Position numbers and translations under genes: made by a program. 45,600 nucleotides of DNA from Isochrysis galbana (Eukaryota; Haptophyta; Isochrysidales; Isochrysidaceae), in contig CM030935.1 of assembly GCA_018136815.1 (NCBI GenBank), forward strand, positions 5,073,194-5,118,793. Reading direction: 5' to 3'. The notes under the pieces were generated by a model, which saw only the letters and a program-made list of their open reading frames with translations, did not search any database and had not been told where the DNA came from. Shown here one piece after another: positions 21,019 to 31,537 of this stretch (position 1 is its first letter; the number at the start of each line of letters is the position of its first letter).

Positions 21019-21459
21019 ATGGCACGCGCCTCGCGTCTCGCGTCTTGTTTCGTCGCCACCCACGATTTCGTATCCGGCCGCTCCGGTTTTGATAAGCTGA
21101 TTGTTTTCGTCGATTCTCTCTCTCGTTGGATTGAAGCTGAGCCTTGCAACGGTAACCCCTCGTCCGCGAAATGTCTGGACGTCTTCATGCGTCTCATCGT
21201 ATCTCGTTATGGAGTCCCTCGCCAACTTCGAACCGACGCCGGCTCGAATCTTTGCTCTCGGTTAGTGGACCTAATTCTCAAAGCGACTGGCACGGACTTG
21301 AGCACTACTGAAGCCTATCGCCACGAAGGCGTAGGGCTAGTGGAAAGAGCTCAACAAACTCTAGCGGTTCGCGAGTCAACACAGCCCCACTGGCGGAAAA
21401 AAGTCGCGTCCTCTCAACAGTCTCCCAACGATAGCGACTCAACGAAATCCTCGCGTTGA
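21019..21459 (+). pseudogene. Ty3/gypsy integrase core remnant
   Basis: The frame carries an integrase catalytic core: THDFVSGRSGFDKLIVFVDS, then RWIEAEP. YGVPRQLRTDAGSN includes the second Asp, and AYRHEGVGLVERAQQTL contains the Glu of the D,D-35-E triad. Integrase inserts the retroelement cDNA into host DNA. The protein degenerates after AQQTL into Ser/Lys-rich sequence with a stop at 21457-21459. No protease, reverse transcriptase, RNase H or LTRs are found around it. It is related to the fragment at 28101-28482, sharing THDFV, DKL-VF and RWIEA. A truncated relic. Confidence 0.8.
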
Positions 21460-21816
21460 CTCGCTGTTGAGTCGCCTCTCGGACCCCTCAAAAACCCTCG
21501 AATGAATGTGAATGGGTTGACAACGACAACGAGAGCAACAAGCAAGTATAGCGTATAGCAACATAATAACAACATAACCACGCCAAGTGCTCTTTCGACG
21601 GAACGAGACCCTGCCTCGTTGGCATCTCACCTCCCTGACCATCTCCCTCCCACCTCCGCCTCCACCTCCGCCTCCTCTAGATATCAACTTTCACGTTTTC
21701 ACCAATCCCGGACGACACCTATTCCCGCGCGGTCGTGTAGGGTGTGAAATAGCGTATTTTGAGAACATTTTGGTCGAAGCAGGGGTGTCAATAAGCGTCG
21801 GCGAAGCTGGAGTGGC

Positions 21817-22517
21817 ATGGAGCATCAGGAGGGCGAGGCTGCACTGCTCGCGCACAACGAGCGGGACGCCGACGGGCGAACCGCGCTGCACCACGCGGCA
21901 CTCGCGGATGATACCGAGCTCGTTCGCCAGCTGCTCGGTGCTTCGGCAGACATCGACGCCAAGGATGAGGGTGACTGGTCAGCTCTCCATGTGGCTGCCT
22001 CCGCAGGGCGGGCACAGGCGGTCGATGTACTTCTTCTGTGCAGGGCAGATGTGAACGCAGCCACGGGTGCTGGCGGCAGCGCTCTCACGTACGCCGCCAG
22101 CAAGGGCCATACTCAGATTGTGCGCGCGCTGCTCGCGGCCAAGGCGGATGTAAAACTTTCAGACAAGGGCGGGAGTACACCACTTCATCGTGCCGCAGCG
22201 CGGGGCCATTGCGCAGTGCTCGAGATGCTTCTCGCGGTTCCTGGGGCATCGTACGCGATCGATATCCCGGATAAGTCTGGATACACTCCATTCCATATCG
22301 CTGCTCTAGAGATGCAGGTGGGTCTTGAGCTCAAAATTCCATGTATGCTGTCATCATTGCTTTTTCCCAAAACGGACATCCTTCACATCGTTCGCAGGAG
22401 CAGACTTTGCTCATGCTTGCAAATGCAGGCGCAAATATCGAAACTTCGAGCAAAGATGGCGAGATGGCGATTACATTGCTGCCGGAAAGGTTACAACAGC
22501 AACTACTCGAGGGATGA
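21817..22517 (+). CDS. Gankyrin/PSMD10-like ankyrin repeat protein
   Basis: Two exons, 21817-22317 and 22398-22517, joined in phase 0 by an 80-nt GT-AG intron (206 aa). The repeats read DADGRTALHHAALADDTELV, then GDWSALHVAASAGR, ADVNAATGAGGSALTYAASK, GGSTPLHRAAARGH and SGYTPFHIAALEM. Exon 2 encodes LLMLANAGANIETSSKDGEM and ends LLPERLQQQLLEG, in line with the gankyrin C-terminus. In yeast (Nas6) and animals this protein is a chaperone for assembly of the 19S proteasome base, binding Rpt3. The order and spacing of repeats fit that family. It lacks the first ankyrin repeat of the animal protein (usual length about 226 aa), so an upstream exon may exist. The general ankyrin call is safe; orthology is likely. 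Confidence 0.8.
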
Positions 22518-22740
22518 TCAGGTGCATTACGGGCTTCCTCCGCATTTGCATGCCATGATCGAGATGCACACCAGGCATGAAGGCTCTGTCTGATCGCTTT
22601 TCTACAATTCTCACTTTTCGTCGGTGGTTGGTTCTGCGATGGATTGATTCTTGCATATGTTTGTCGCTGTCTGTCTTGGTCCAATCCCAATCCGCTCTTC
22701 CGCTGGAATTCGTGGCGCAATTTTTACCTCCTGCCCATGA

Positions 22741-22956
22741 CTAGGGCGGTCAAACGGGGGCTTATAATGACTATTAATCAGAGTGGGGCTGCATTATTTT
22801 ATCGTGGTGCGATGCCCAATAAAAACCTCCAGGGGGTACCTGCCGCCACGAAAATTTTCGCCAAGAATATCGTGCGATTCAACCCCCCCTCTTCCCCCTC
22901 AGTCATGCGCGCTCACGCTCTACCCGTAAAGCGTAAAGAATTTGCGGTTGCTAGGG
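22741..22956 (+). repeat. MITE-like repeat R4, copy A
   Basis: A 216-bp unit beginning CTAGGGCGGTCAAACGGGGG and including GATGCCCAATAAAAA, GCCGCCACGAAAATTTTCGC and TCACGCTCTACCCGTAAAGC. It ends exactly where a second unit begins with the same CTAGGGCGGTCAAA. A full-length inverted relative of about 215 bp lies at 40022-40236. Non-coding. Confidence 0.8.
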
Positions 22957-23100
22957 CTAGGGCGGTCAAATAGTGATTCATACCTACTAACTACTAACAT
23001 GTGGGGAGGGCTGCATTTTTCGATCGTTCTGCAAAGCCCAAGAAAAAGCTCTTGGGGGGCTTACTTACCGCCACGAAAAATTGCAGAGGTAAATGGTAGG
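22957..23100 (+). repeat. MITE-like repeat R4, copy B (diverged, short)
   Basis: Begins CTAGGGCGGTCAAAT directly after copy A, head to tail. It shares the GGGGAGGGCTGCATTTTT block, the GCCCAAGAAAAA block and the ACCGCCACGAAAAATT block. It lacks the last third of the unit. Confidence 0.65.
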
Positions 23101-24720
23101 TTTCCGCTTTAAACACGCGTTGGCAACGGCGTTGGCGTTGGGGCTCTAACTAAATAAAATAATAATTAATGTTATATCTTAGCCAACCCCACTAGCTAAT
23201 CGGACACAACTTTTCCGTCCCGGAATCTCGCCATGCCTGACGAGCCAGGTGTCCGAGTGCTACCGGGGGAAGGGGGCACTGCCCCCTCCCCTCGATATTT
23301 GTCCTCCCCCCAGTGCACGCACCGACCCCGCGCACCCCAGCACGTCCTCTCCTCGAGTCCACGCTGGGGGAAAAACCCTTTCGGGTAAAAACAACGCAGG
23401 GGGGGGGGGGGGGCACTCGTGAAAGGGAGCCCAGAAGCGCTAATCACTCCTCGCCGGGGCGAGTGGCCGCGGCGAGCCGCGGCCCTTCCCTCCTGGTTCT
23501 GGTGCCCCCGTCTTCTCTTACCTAAACAGGACGAGAAGACATGTTAACGCCGGAGGGGAGAGCTGCCACTCCCCCCTCCCCTCTCTCTTCCCTCTTCCTC
23601 CTCTCTTCCCTGCGGCTCTGGCCATGGCGCGCGCCTGCGGCCCCTCTTAGGCCCTCTTCAGGTCCCCAGGAGGCCTGCAGGGGCCTGGGAGCACAGCTCA
23701 GGGGGCAGGTGAGGCTGGGGCATGGCCCTGGCCCCTCCTGCCTCTCCCTCGCTGGCTCTCGCGCCCCTGCCGGTCGACTGGAGCTGGTTGGGGGGTCCTG
23801 ATCAGGGGGGCCCAGGGGGAGGAGGGGTTGATCAGAGCGACAAGCAGGCCAGCGCGGGCCAGGGCGTGCGATCTGTGCCCAGCTCTCCGGGAGAGTCTAG
23901 GCAGTCTGAGTGAGTCCCCCCTGCATGCCAAGAGGCAGCGCAGGGGGGTGGATGGTTCTCGCCCCTCATGAGGGGAGTCGAGATTAATTAACTAATTAAT
24001 TAACTTCTTAATAGTCTCACCGCACACGCGGCCGTGGACCCTCTACTTTCTACTCACGCAGCAAAACTTTCTACACCCCCTCTCTCCTGGCCCTTTCCCC
24101 CCCGCCATCAGGCGACTCCCCCCCTGCACTACTAGGAGGATAGGGGAAAAGGGCTTAGATATGGTCGGTGGCCCGCGCCCCCCCCCGGTGATCCGTTCCC
24201 CCCTTCCTCCTATGCCTACCGGGCTGGCGGCCACCGCGGGTCTTTGGATAATACTCTGAGACAAACAGGAAGGCGTGCGAGGGAACAGAGGAGGAATCAA
24301 GAATTTAGGGAATCGGCGAGTATTGCCTTCGTATGAGCCGATGAAGCGTCGTGAGTGTTGATGAAGGTGAGATCCCTTAGGTGCACTAAGTCGATCTAGA
24401 GTGAGCTGAGATCCCCAAGATGAAGGCGAGGTCTAGAAGTCGATGTGCAAATGACTCGGAAACCCTAAGAACTCGATGTGCATCCACTGCAGATGATTAT
24501 GTAGAGAAGAGTCCAGAAGGTGGTGCACATGATGAAAGAGGCTGATAAGTTGATGAAAAGGAATCTGGCAGACAAAGTTACCGGTAAAGATGATTCTATC
24601 GGTAAGGACCAATGGATTGTGTTGGCAGATGACGGCACTCTGTGATACATCCACTGCCCCTTGAGTTGTCTAGCTGGCCCTCTGGGTGCCCCCTCCAGAC
24701 CTCTATCTACCTGGTGACTA
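23101..24720. other. Non-coding, repeat-like region
   Basis: No gene is supported. G runs occur at 23399-23413. A TTAATTAACTAATTAATTAA palindrome-like stretch lies at 23984-24003. At 24340-24640 the sequence repeats GATGAAGG/GTCGATGTGCA-like words and has a plus frame VVHMMKEADKLMKRNLADKV that could be a retroelement relic, but it is too short to assign. Confidence 0.35.
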
Positions 24721-25078
24721 GGGGGGGGGGGGGAAGGTAAGTAAAATTTTTAAATTTTTAACAAATTTTTATGGGTCGCGGCGCGGCAAAGGAACGGGAC
24801 TAGCGCTCACTCAAGACAGGACACCCTGCCGCGGCAAGCGCAAGCACCCTTCCCCCCTTATGCCACCCAGCTCTTCACTAGCTTTCTACCTGCGCTAGCC
24901 AGAGCGCCCCTCCCTCCACACTCAGACAGCCCCCCACGCCAGGATCTTGTTCTGGTCTCGCAGGCAAGGGGGCCTAATGGGAGGGAGAGGAGCAACTCCT
25001 CAGAGAGGAGCTGTGGGGAAGGAGATGTCTGAGTGGGGGCGCTATACCCTTGCGCTAGGCATGGGCAGCGACGCCGCC
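24721..25078. other. G-tract plus donor-like motif and flank of the large repeat
   Basis: Starts with a run of about 13 G followed by AAGGTAAGTA. The same arrangement (G run, AAGGTAAGTA) closes the repeat block at about 25887-25910. The rest is minus-strand Ser/Pro/Leu-rich frame continuing the degenerate gag-like reading from 25079-25864. Confidence 0.4.
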
Positions 25079-25864
25079 TCAAGACATGTCCTCCCTCTTG
25101 TCTTGAGTCGAAATTTTTGGTGCTGCTGAAGCAGAGGGCAAGGGGGTTTGTGCTTCTTGGGTTAGTTGTAGTTGGAAGAGGGAGTGGGAGAGGGAGTGAA
25201 GTGTTGGAAGAGGGCCCAAGGCAGGGCACTGAGCTGAAGGTAATTGTGGCCCACAAGAGTGGGGTGAAAACGTGAAGTGTATCAACAAGGGTCTTGAGTT
25301 GAAATTTTTGGTGCTTTGAACAGAGGGCGAGGGGGTTCGTTCTGTTTGGGTTGGTTCTAGAGGGAAGGGAGAGTAGGAGAGGGAGTCAAGTGTTGAAGGA
25401 GGGCCCAAGGCAGGGCACTGAGTTGTAGGTTCTTGTGGCCCACAGGAGTGGGGTGAAAACGAGAAGTGAGTCAACATGTTGAAAAACAGAGGCACAAGTT
25501 GCTCTCCGTAGAAGATTGATGGTTGTGAAGTGCCCTCCCATGTTGGGTGCACTGATGGTAGAGGTTTCCACCATGGGGAGGGCAGCTGAGCTGCCCTCCC
25601 ACATGAGGTGCTCTTGGGGTGGGAGGGTTTCCCACTGTTGGAGGGGGTCTCAAAGACCCCCTGCATGCTACGCAGAGCCATGGGGGCAACCTGTTCGGTG
25701 CCAGTGCTCGCCACCCCGCGCGCTTGCGCGGGCGTGGTTTGGATGGGCTGGACGGGCTCTGAGAGGGCTTTCTGACGAGCCGCCTCGGGCGGCATGGGGC
25801 GTCCCAGGTGGGGCGCGGTGGCGAGGGTCGCCTGGGGCTCGGGAGCGGTCGCGGCACGCTCCAT
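25079..25864 (-). pseudogene. Gag-like ORF, copy 1, disrupted by a minisatellite
   Basis: A minus-strand frame starts with MERAATAPEPQATLATAPHL and continues PMPPEAARQKALSEP. A near-identical start occurs at 39539. The frame then enters a 189-bp tandem repeat (about 2.5 units here), giving repeated peptides such as FSPHSCGPQ and ALGP. A 1-bp difference from the 39-kb copy shifts the frame after GKPSHP. The copy at 39 kb continues on its far side into a mixed domain (see that entry), which is absent here. A retroelement or gag-like origin is a guess based on copying and ORF shape; no zinc knuckle is seen. Confidence 0.45.
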
Positions 25865-25886
25865 AGTTCAAACTATAACAATAGTT
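25246..25886. repeat. Large dispersed repeat R5, copy 1 (641 bp)
   Basis: Nearly identical to 38920-39561 in direct orientation, with only scattered substitutions and one 1-bp indel in a G run. The left edge is at GTGGCCCACAAGAGTGGGGT. The right edge is the hyphenated palindrome AACTATAACAATAGTT. Inside, the GTGGCCCACA(A/G)GAGTGG block repeats at a spacing of 189 bp. High identity implies a recent event. Confidence 0.9.
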
Positions 25887-26200
25887 TTGGGGGGGGGGGG
25901 AAGGTAAGTATGAATGCCGGCCCATGTGGGCCTGGGAGTGCTCCTCATTACCCGCGACCCGCGCCCACTGGGGGCCTGGGTTGTGAATGTGAATGCTCAG
26001 CTCATGCCAAAAGGCAGGGTCTAAGGGTGACCGCCGACGCGCCCCCCCCAAAGGGGAGTTGGAGCCTGAGGGGGAGGGCACGAGGCACCTCCCATACTTA
26101 ATTGAAAGCGAGTTATACAATAGAGAATCAAGACCACCTAGTAAGGTATGACGTATTCGTAGGGAGAGTGTGAAGTCGGAATTCCGTCGATCAATTCAAT
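25887..26200. other. Non-coding flank
   Basis: A G run then AAGGTAAGTA, followed by G/C-rich spacer with no gene. The end (26110-26200) is AT-richer and forms the 3' flank of the minus-strand membrane protein gene. Confidence 0.35.
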
Positions 26201-28000
26201 TCACTCTTTCGGAACGAGGAAGCCATTCTCGTCAATAAAGAACCTGCTTTCATCGTCCAGTATGAAGTCATTGCCTGTGACTTTGCTCGCATTGAGATCA
26301 GACGAAGAACACCTTTCTAGGCTAGGGGGTTCTCTTTCGGGGGTGACTCCCAGAAATGACTCTCTCTCCTCAACCACCAACGGCATTTCTTCCGAGATTG
26401 CGGCGAGAGATGACATAATAGATGACTGGGAAGAGACCGAGCGCGCACGGCCCGAACCGCGCGAGCGCTTCGAGCGCCGACTGGCGCCTTCGCCCTTGCC
26501 ATTTCGGAGGAGGAGCCCGTGCAATAGCACGCGGCCAGCTGGCGTCATGGCTAGCTGTTCCACCCATTCAGGCGGTTCATCAACGTCGTCGTCGTTGGCG
26601 GTCTCGCAAGCCGCCGGCTCGGGCTCATCGTCGTCCTCCTCCTCCTCATTCGCGCGGGCGATACAGTTGCGTAGCTTGCGCGTGGCTCGGCGTTGAAGCT
26701 GGTTTTGCCGACAAACTTCGAGCTCAGAGACCACACGCTGGCGCTGCCATGCAGGGGCAAGGACGTGGTGCACATGCATGTAGGCCTGTGTTCCAAGTTC
26801 CGAGCAGGGTGCGTGTGCGGGGCAGGGGGGTTAGCGTTGTACTACGTAGCTTGGCTGAAGGTGAGGTCGACGCGTCAGGCATGGGCGCGTGAGTGCGTCA
26901 AGACATCTGCATTTGCATGGCCCCGCAGCTGGCAAAGTGGAGGGTGCAAGGATGAGCCCTGATAGAGCACGGGATGGCGCGCGCACGATTGTCACTCCAA
27001 GTAGTGTGCACGCCATGCGCGTCAGCTCTTGTTCGACTTGCGCAACATCGAGGTTGCCAGACATGCATATCGCTCCCCAGGTGCACATCCAACAAGAGAC
27101 AAGTATTGGCCGAAACGCTCGTGGCACCGGGGCTGTCGCAATCATAAAGCCAAAGAGAAGTGTAGACGCAAGGCTGGAAAAGCTCGGGAAGTCCAAGAAC
27201 AACGCATAAAAGTAAGGAGGCACAAAAGACGGAAGATGGAGGCCGTGCGGCGTGCCCTCCAGCCACTCACTAAGAGTTAGAGAGCCCCACAGACCGTCAT
27301 CCGTGGTGTATTGGAAGCTAGAGGCAAGGATACCAATGATGCAACGGACGGCAGGGCGTAGAGTGATGAATAAAAGGCCTGCCGTCGCAAAGTAGCCCCA
27401 CCTCAGCTTCCACTGTTGGGGCAGCACGCCGATGAAGAGAAGGCGGACGGACAGCGTAGCGACGCGACGGGCACGAACCGACGCATCTTGTCCCATCATG
27501 ATTGCCGAGGTGTTCACCTCAATGCCCACAGAGATGAGGAACGCATGCCAGATGACAAAGATTTGCGTTGTCAGCAGGAAGATGCGCAAGAGCGGGCCTT
27601 CGCGCCACGCCCGCTCCACAATCAATGTGGTGCGCTGGACCTGTGGCGCGCTGCGAGAATTGAGAACTTTGCGCAGGTCACCGATCGATGTTTCGAAAGT
27701 TGACGCATCTTGTAGCGTTCTCGACTTGACGAATGAGGCGCCGAAACAGCATGTTGCGAGGAGGATCGGTCCCATGACCGCGTCAAGCCACTCTTTCGTT
27801 TCCCGTGCGGCCAATGCGTATAAAACGCACATGGGTACGAGGACAAGCAGACGCACGCACCACGACGCATCCATCACGCCCAGCAAGATGGAGTAGCAGA
27901 AAGCCTTCTGAGCACGCCCTGGGCTGAACGTCATTGCCTCGCAGGATTCGGCAGAGACACCCCGAGCCAGCAAGAGATGCAGTCCCATACAGGCATTCAT
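26201..28000 (-). CDS. Polytopic membrane protein (N-terminus at assembly gap)
   Basis: Two same-frame open stretches, 28000-26834 and 26773-26201, are separated by one TAA. A 60-nt intron (26833-26774 or close by) starting GTAGTA, with a CTAAC branch-like motif and ending ACACAG, would remove the stop and keep the frame. The first part holds about seven to eight hydrophobic helices, for example CVRLLVLVPMCVLYALAA, LRIFLLTTQIFVIWHAFLIS and LASTLLFGFMIATAPV. The second part is a cytosolic acidic/basic tail (ARANEEEEDDDEPEPAA, then RRSKRSRGSGRARSVSSQSS) ending GFLVPKE. I do not recognise the family. The first ATG lies directly against the N gap, so the true start and any signal or catalytic part may be missing. 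The segment just before the intron is basic and Pro/Cys-rich and may itself be intronic. Confidence 0.6.
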
Positions 28001-28100
28001 NNNNNNNNNNNNNNNNNNNNNNNNNNNNNNNNNNNNNNNNNNNNNNNNNNNNNNNNNNNNNNNNNNNNNNNNNNNNNNNNNNNNNNNNNNNNNNNNNNNN
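28001..28100. other. Assembly gap (100 N)
   Basis: Exactly 100 unknown bases, a conventional placeholder, so the real distance is unknown. It splits a retroelement integrase on the right from a membrane protein gene on the left. The join could span a repeat or be a scaffolding error. Confidence 0.95.
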
Positions 28101-28482
28101 CAGCGCTAGAGGGGTCACCGTTGAAGGGAACCGCTTCAATCCAGCGAGTGAGGGAGTCAATAAAGACCAGCAGCTTGTCATAGCCCTGGACGCCTTTGAC
28201 AAAATCATGCGTCGGCGCCATCGACACCACGTCGCAGTAGACGACCCAGGGAGAGTTGGACTTGCGAATAATGCCCGCCGCTTCCATCTCGGCGACGTGC
28301 TTTTCAACGATGGCGCGTCCTTCGTCTCCCATCTTAGAGGGAGCGTGGCGATGAGCCGTGGCACCGGGGAGTAGCGGAAGTTCGACTTCCATGACATGCG
28401 TGTGCTTGGGGTTCTTGGGGTCGAGCGCGAAGGCGTCGATGTGGCGGTGGCGTCGGAGAGCAGAGAGGAGCTGGCTAGCGAG
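28101..28482 (-). pseudogene. Ty3/gypsy pol fragment with internal deletion (RT start joined to integrase)
   Basis: The minus strand is open from a stop at 28483 down to the gap. It begins with the N-terminal part of a reverse transcriptase region (RHRHIDAFALDPKNPKHTH, then VEKHVAEMEAAGIIRKSNSP, the usual motif before the RT fingers). Right after SNSPW it continues with integrase core sequence: VVYCDVVSMAPTHDFVKG, GYDKLLVFIDSLTRWIEAVP. All of the RT palm, RNase H and the integrase zinc finger are missing. The junction is in frame. Integrase then runs into the N gap. The fragment is related to the remnant at 21019-21459. Too incomplete to be active. Confidence 0.85.
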
Positions 28483-29682
28483 CTAGTGGAAGGGAGGAAG
28501 AATGAGAATGAGAGCTTCTTCTTCTTAGTTCCGGAGTAGACACGGAAGGCTACGACGGTTCACCCATCCAAGAAGATACAACAACTGAGGACACAGAGCC
28601 ACAAAACTTAACCAAACGGGGCGAAAACTAACCACACCTGGACGGACGGCTGGGCGTCGGCACCAGGGCAACCTAGTATCGCGCAGACATGCGGGGGATA
28701 GGAACACACCGTCTGCTGCAGGAAACCACATACACCCAGCCCCTAGGTAGCGCACGAGGGACGGGCCGCAAGGCAGGTGGAGGGGGGGCGAGAGTAGCGG
28801 GCGTGGCTGCATAGTTAAGGTGCAGAGTCGCGCGCGCGGCAAGAATGTTAAGAAGTTTTTTGGTCATCCCCCTACCTCCTCCCTCATCTGCAGCGTACCT
28901 CCTTATCCCTTATGGTCTTGTCCGGGACCATACAACGTGACGCTTCGGCTCGGGTGGATGCAGTCCTGCGCAGATGGATGGCGGTCGTGCTGGCGGAGGC
29001 AGCGGATGTGCGACGTTCCCATGCGATGGCGTGGCCAAGACGAGGCCGACGCGAGCGCATGTCGGGCGGGACATACAGCGCGGATGGTCATGCACGAACC
29101 GCACTGCGAGTGCTTTTTTACCGCACTGCGAGTGCTTTTTTGCCTTCGGGATGCTGCAAAACCTCGCGGCGAAAGTTGGGTGGCGCCTGCAGGTGTACGC
29201 CCTTTGCTTGTGCCGCAGAGGACCCACCCTCTCGGCGCGAGTGGCAGCAGAAATCCGCCGGGCCGACCTGCTGGAGACAGGCATCCGCCCCGGTAGTCGG
29301 GGAGCAGCCGCAGCGGCAGTTGGTTGAGTGTGCTCCATACGCTCGCGCGTGTCTCCATTGTCCAAGCGGGATTGAGGCTCGGCGGACCCGATGCCAGCTG
29401 GCTCAAGGAGGGCATCAGTGAAAAATTGCACCACGTAAGTGCTGTTGCATGCAAGGGGGGCGAGGTAAAGGAAAGCGCGTCTGAGACGTGCTCAGAGGGA
29501 ACTATTGGGAGCGCAGCGCGCTCTATGGACAAGGAACGGTGATTTAGCTCGGGGACATGCACGGGAACGGGAGGCGAAGGTTCGTGTGGGCGCGGCTCCC
29601 TTTGCGCGAGGGCAGAAGGGGCAAGAAGAGGCAAGAAGAGGCAAGAAGAGGCGCCTGGCAGACGAGCGGCTCGCAGTCGCAG
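28483..29682. other. Intergenic with short tandem repeats
   Basis: No gene is supported. A 22-bp unit (ACCGCACTGCGAGTGCTTTT plus TT) is present twice at about 29098-29141. A 10-bp unit GCAAGAAGAG is present three times at about 29618-29652, just beyond the FKBP stop. A CT-rich stretch at 28500-28530 borders the gypsy fragment. Open frames on both strands lack domains. Confidence 0.4.
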
Positions 29683-30312
29683 TTAGCGCGGCGACGGGAT
29701 GGCCTGAGCGCGCCGGCGCAGGTACTCGAAGGCGGAGGCACCTCCTTTTCCTCGCAGGTCAGGCGGCATCGCGTAGCATGCGCTCTGCCGGTACCGCTGC
29801 GGCGGCTTACCGGCGTGCCCGGTGGACATGGCGAGGAAAAGAACGATCAGGAGCCCAGCGAGCGCGATGAGTTTGAGAATGGATCCGGGTTGCGTGAAAT
29901 CCACTCCAAAGATGGTGTACTTGGAGGAGGAGCGTATCCAGATGAGCTCGAGAGTGAAGACGAGCGGAGCATTGGGCGGTATTTGTGGCGGCATCCCCTG
30001 CTCTCCGTATCCAAGCTCTGGCGGAATGAAGAGCTGCCAACGGTCTCCGGGCTTCATGTCTTGAAGTGCGTGGGTGAGCCCGCGTATCACGGCGTTGGGA
30101 GTGAATACAGAGGGCTGGCCACGAGAGTAGGAGGAGTCGAAGAGAGTTCCGTCGGAGAGTTTCCCTTCGTAGTGGACAGCACAGAGTGTGGAGGCTGTGG
30201 GGGACTTTGCGGAAGGGTCTCCAGAGGAAAGGATGCGGTAGTGCATGCCTGACGGGTGGGAGAGCAGCGCAGAGAGGGGGAGGAGGAGGGGAAGGAGGGG
30301 GGAGAGGGGCAT
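29683..30312 (-). CDS. FKBP-type peptidyl-prolyl isomerase, signal peptide and C-terminal TM
   Basis: Intronless, 209 residues. The start MPLSPLLPLLLPLSALLSHP is a signal peptide. The FKBP domain spans about residues 22-128: VHYEGKLSDGTLFDSSYSRG, then VIRGLTHALQDMKPGDRWQL, FIPPELGYGEQG and PLVFTLELIWI. It keeps the Tyr, Phe-Asp, Val-Ile, Trp and Tyr positions that line the proline pocket. The enzyme catalyses cis-trans isomerisation of Xaa-Pro bonds in folding proteins. After it, KLIALAGLLIVLFLAM forms one TM helix, then a short basic tail. This predicts a luminal, type I membrane enzyme of the ER or another secretory compartment. A plastid or periplastid location is possible in algae with complex plastids. 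The last 40 residues are less certain. A CT tract lies 180 bp upstream of the start. Confidence 0.85.
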   Translation of the reverse strand: MPLSPLLPLLLPLSALLSHPSGMHYRILSSGDPSAKSPTASTLCAVHYEGKLSDGTLFDSSYSRGQPSVFTPNAVIRGLTHALQDMKPGDRWQLFIPPELGYGEQGMPPQIPPNAPLVFTLELIWIRSSSKYTIFGVDFTQPGSILKLIALAGLLIVLFLAMSTGHAGKPPQRYRQSACYAMPPDLRGKGGASAFEYLRRRAQAIPSPR

Positions 30313-30490
30313 AGCGCCCCGGGGGGGGGGGCGCGGGGGGGGGAGCGAGGAGAGCCGAATGTTTGGCGAGAGGATGCCGACGAGAGGGAATTGTGCGGCG
30401 AGAGTACAAAAGAAAAGTGGAGAGACGCCGCGGGCCTCTCCCTCACTACTCTCCGCCTCACCCTCCCCCCTTTTCTTCTTCTTCTTCCTC

Positions 30491-31529
<1,039 letters not shown>

Positions 31530-31537
31530 TCTGCAAT

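Noticed and set aside
20264-21025. 253-codon minus-strand Arg/Glu-rich frame
   Set aside because: Low complexity from C/T-rich DNA, antisense to the integrase region, no motif.
22741-23100. CRISPR-like array
   Set aside because: The two direct units are unequal, long and without spacers; this is an interspersed repeat in a eukaryotic genome.
23984-24003. TTAATTAACTAATTAATTAA as an origin or telomere signal
   Set aside because: A simple AT palindromic repeat; no telomere units or origin motifs around it.
28903-29634. 243-codon minus-strand frame
   Set aside because: No domain, skewed composition, and alternative frames equally open on both strands.
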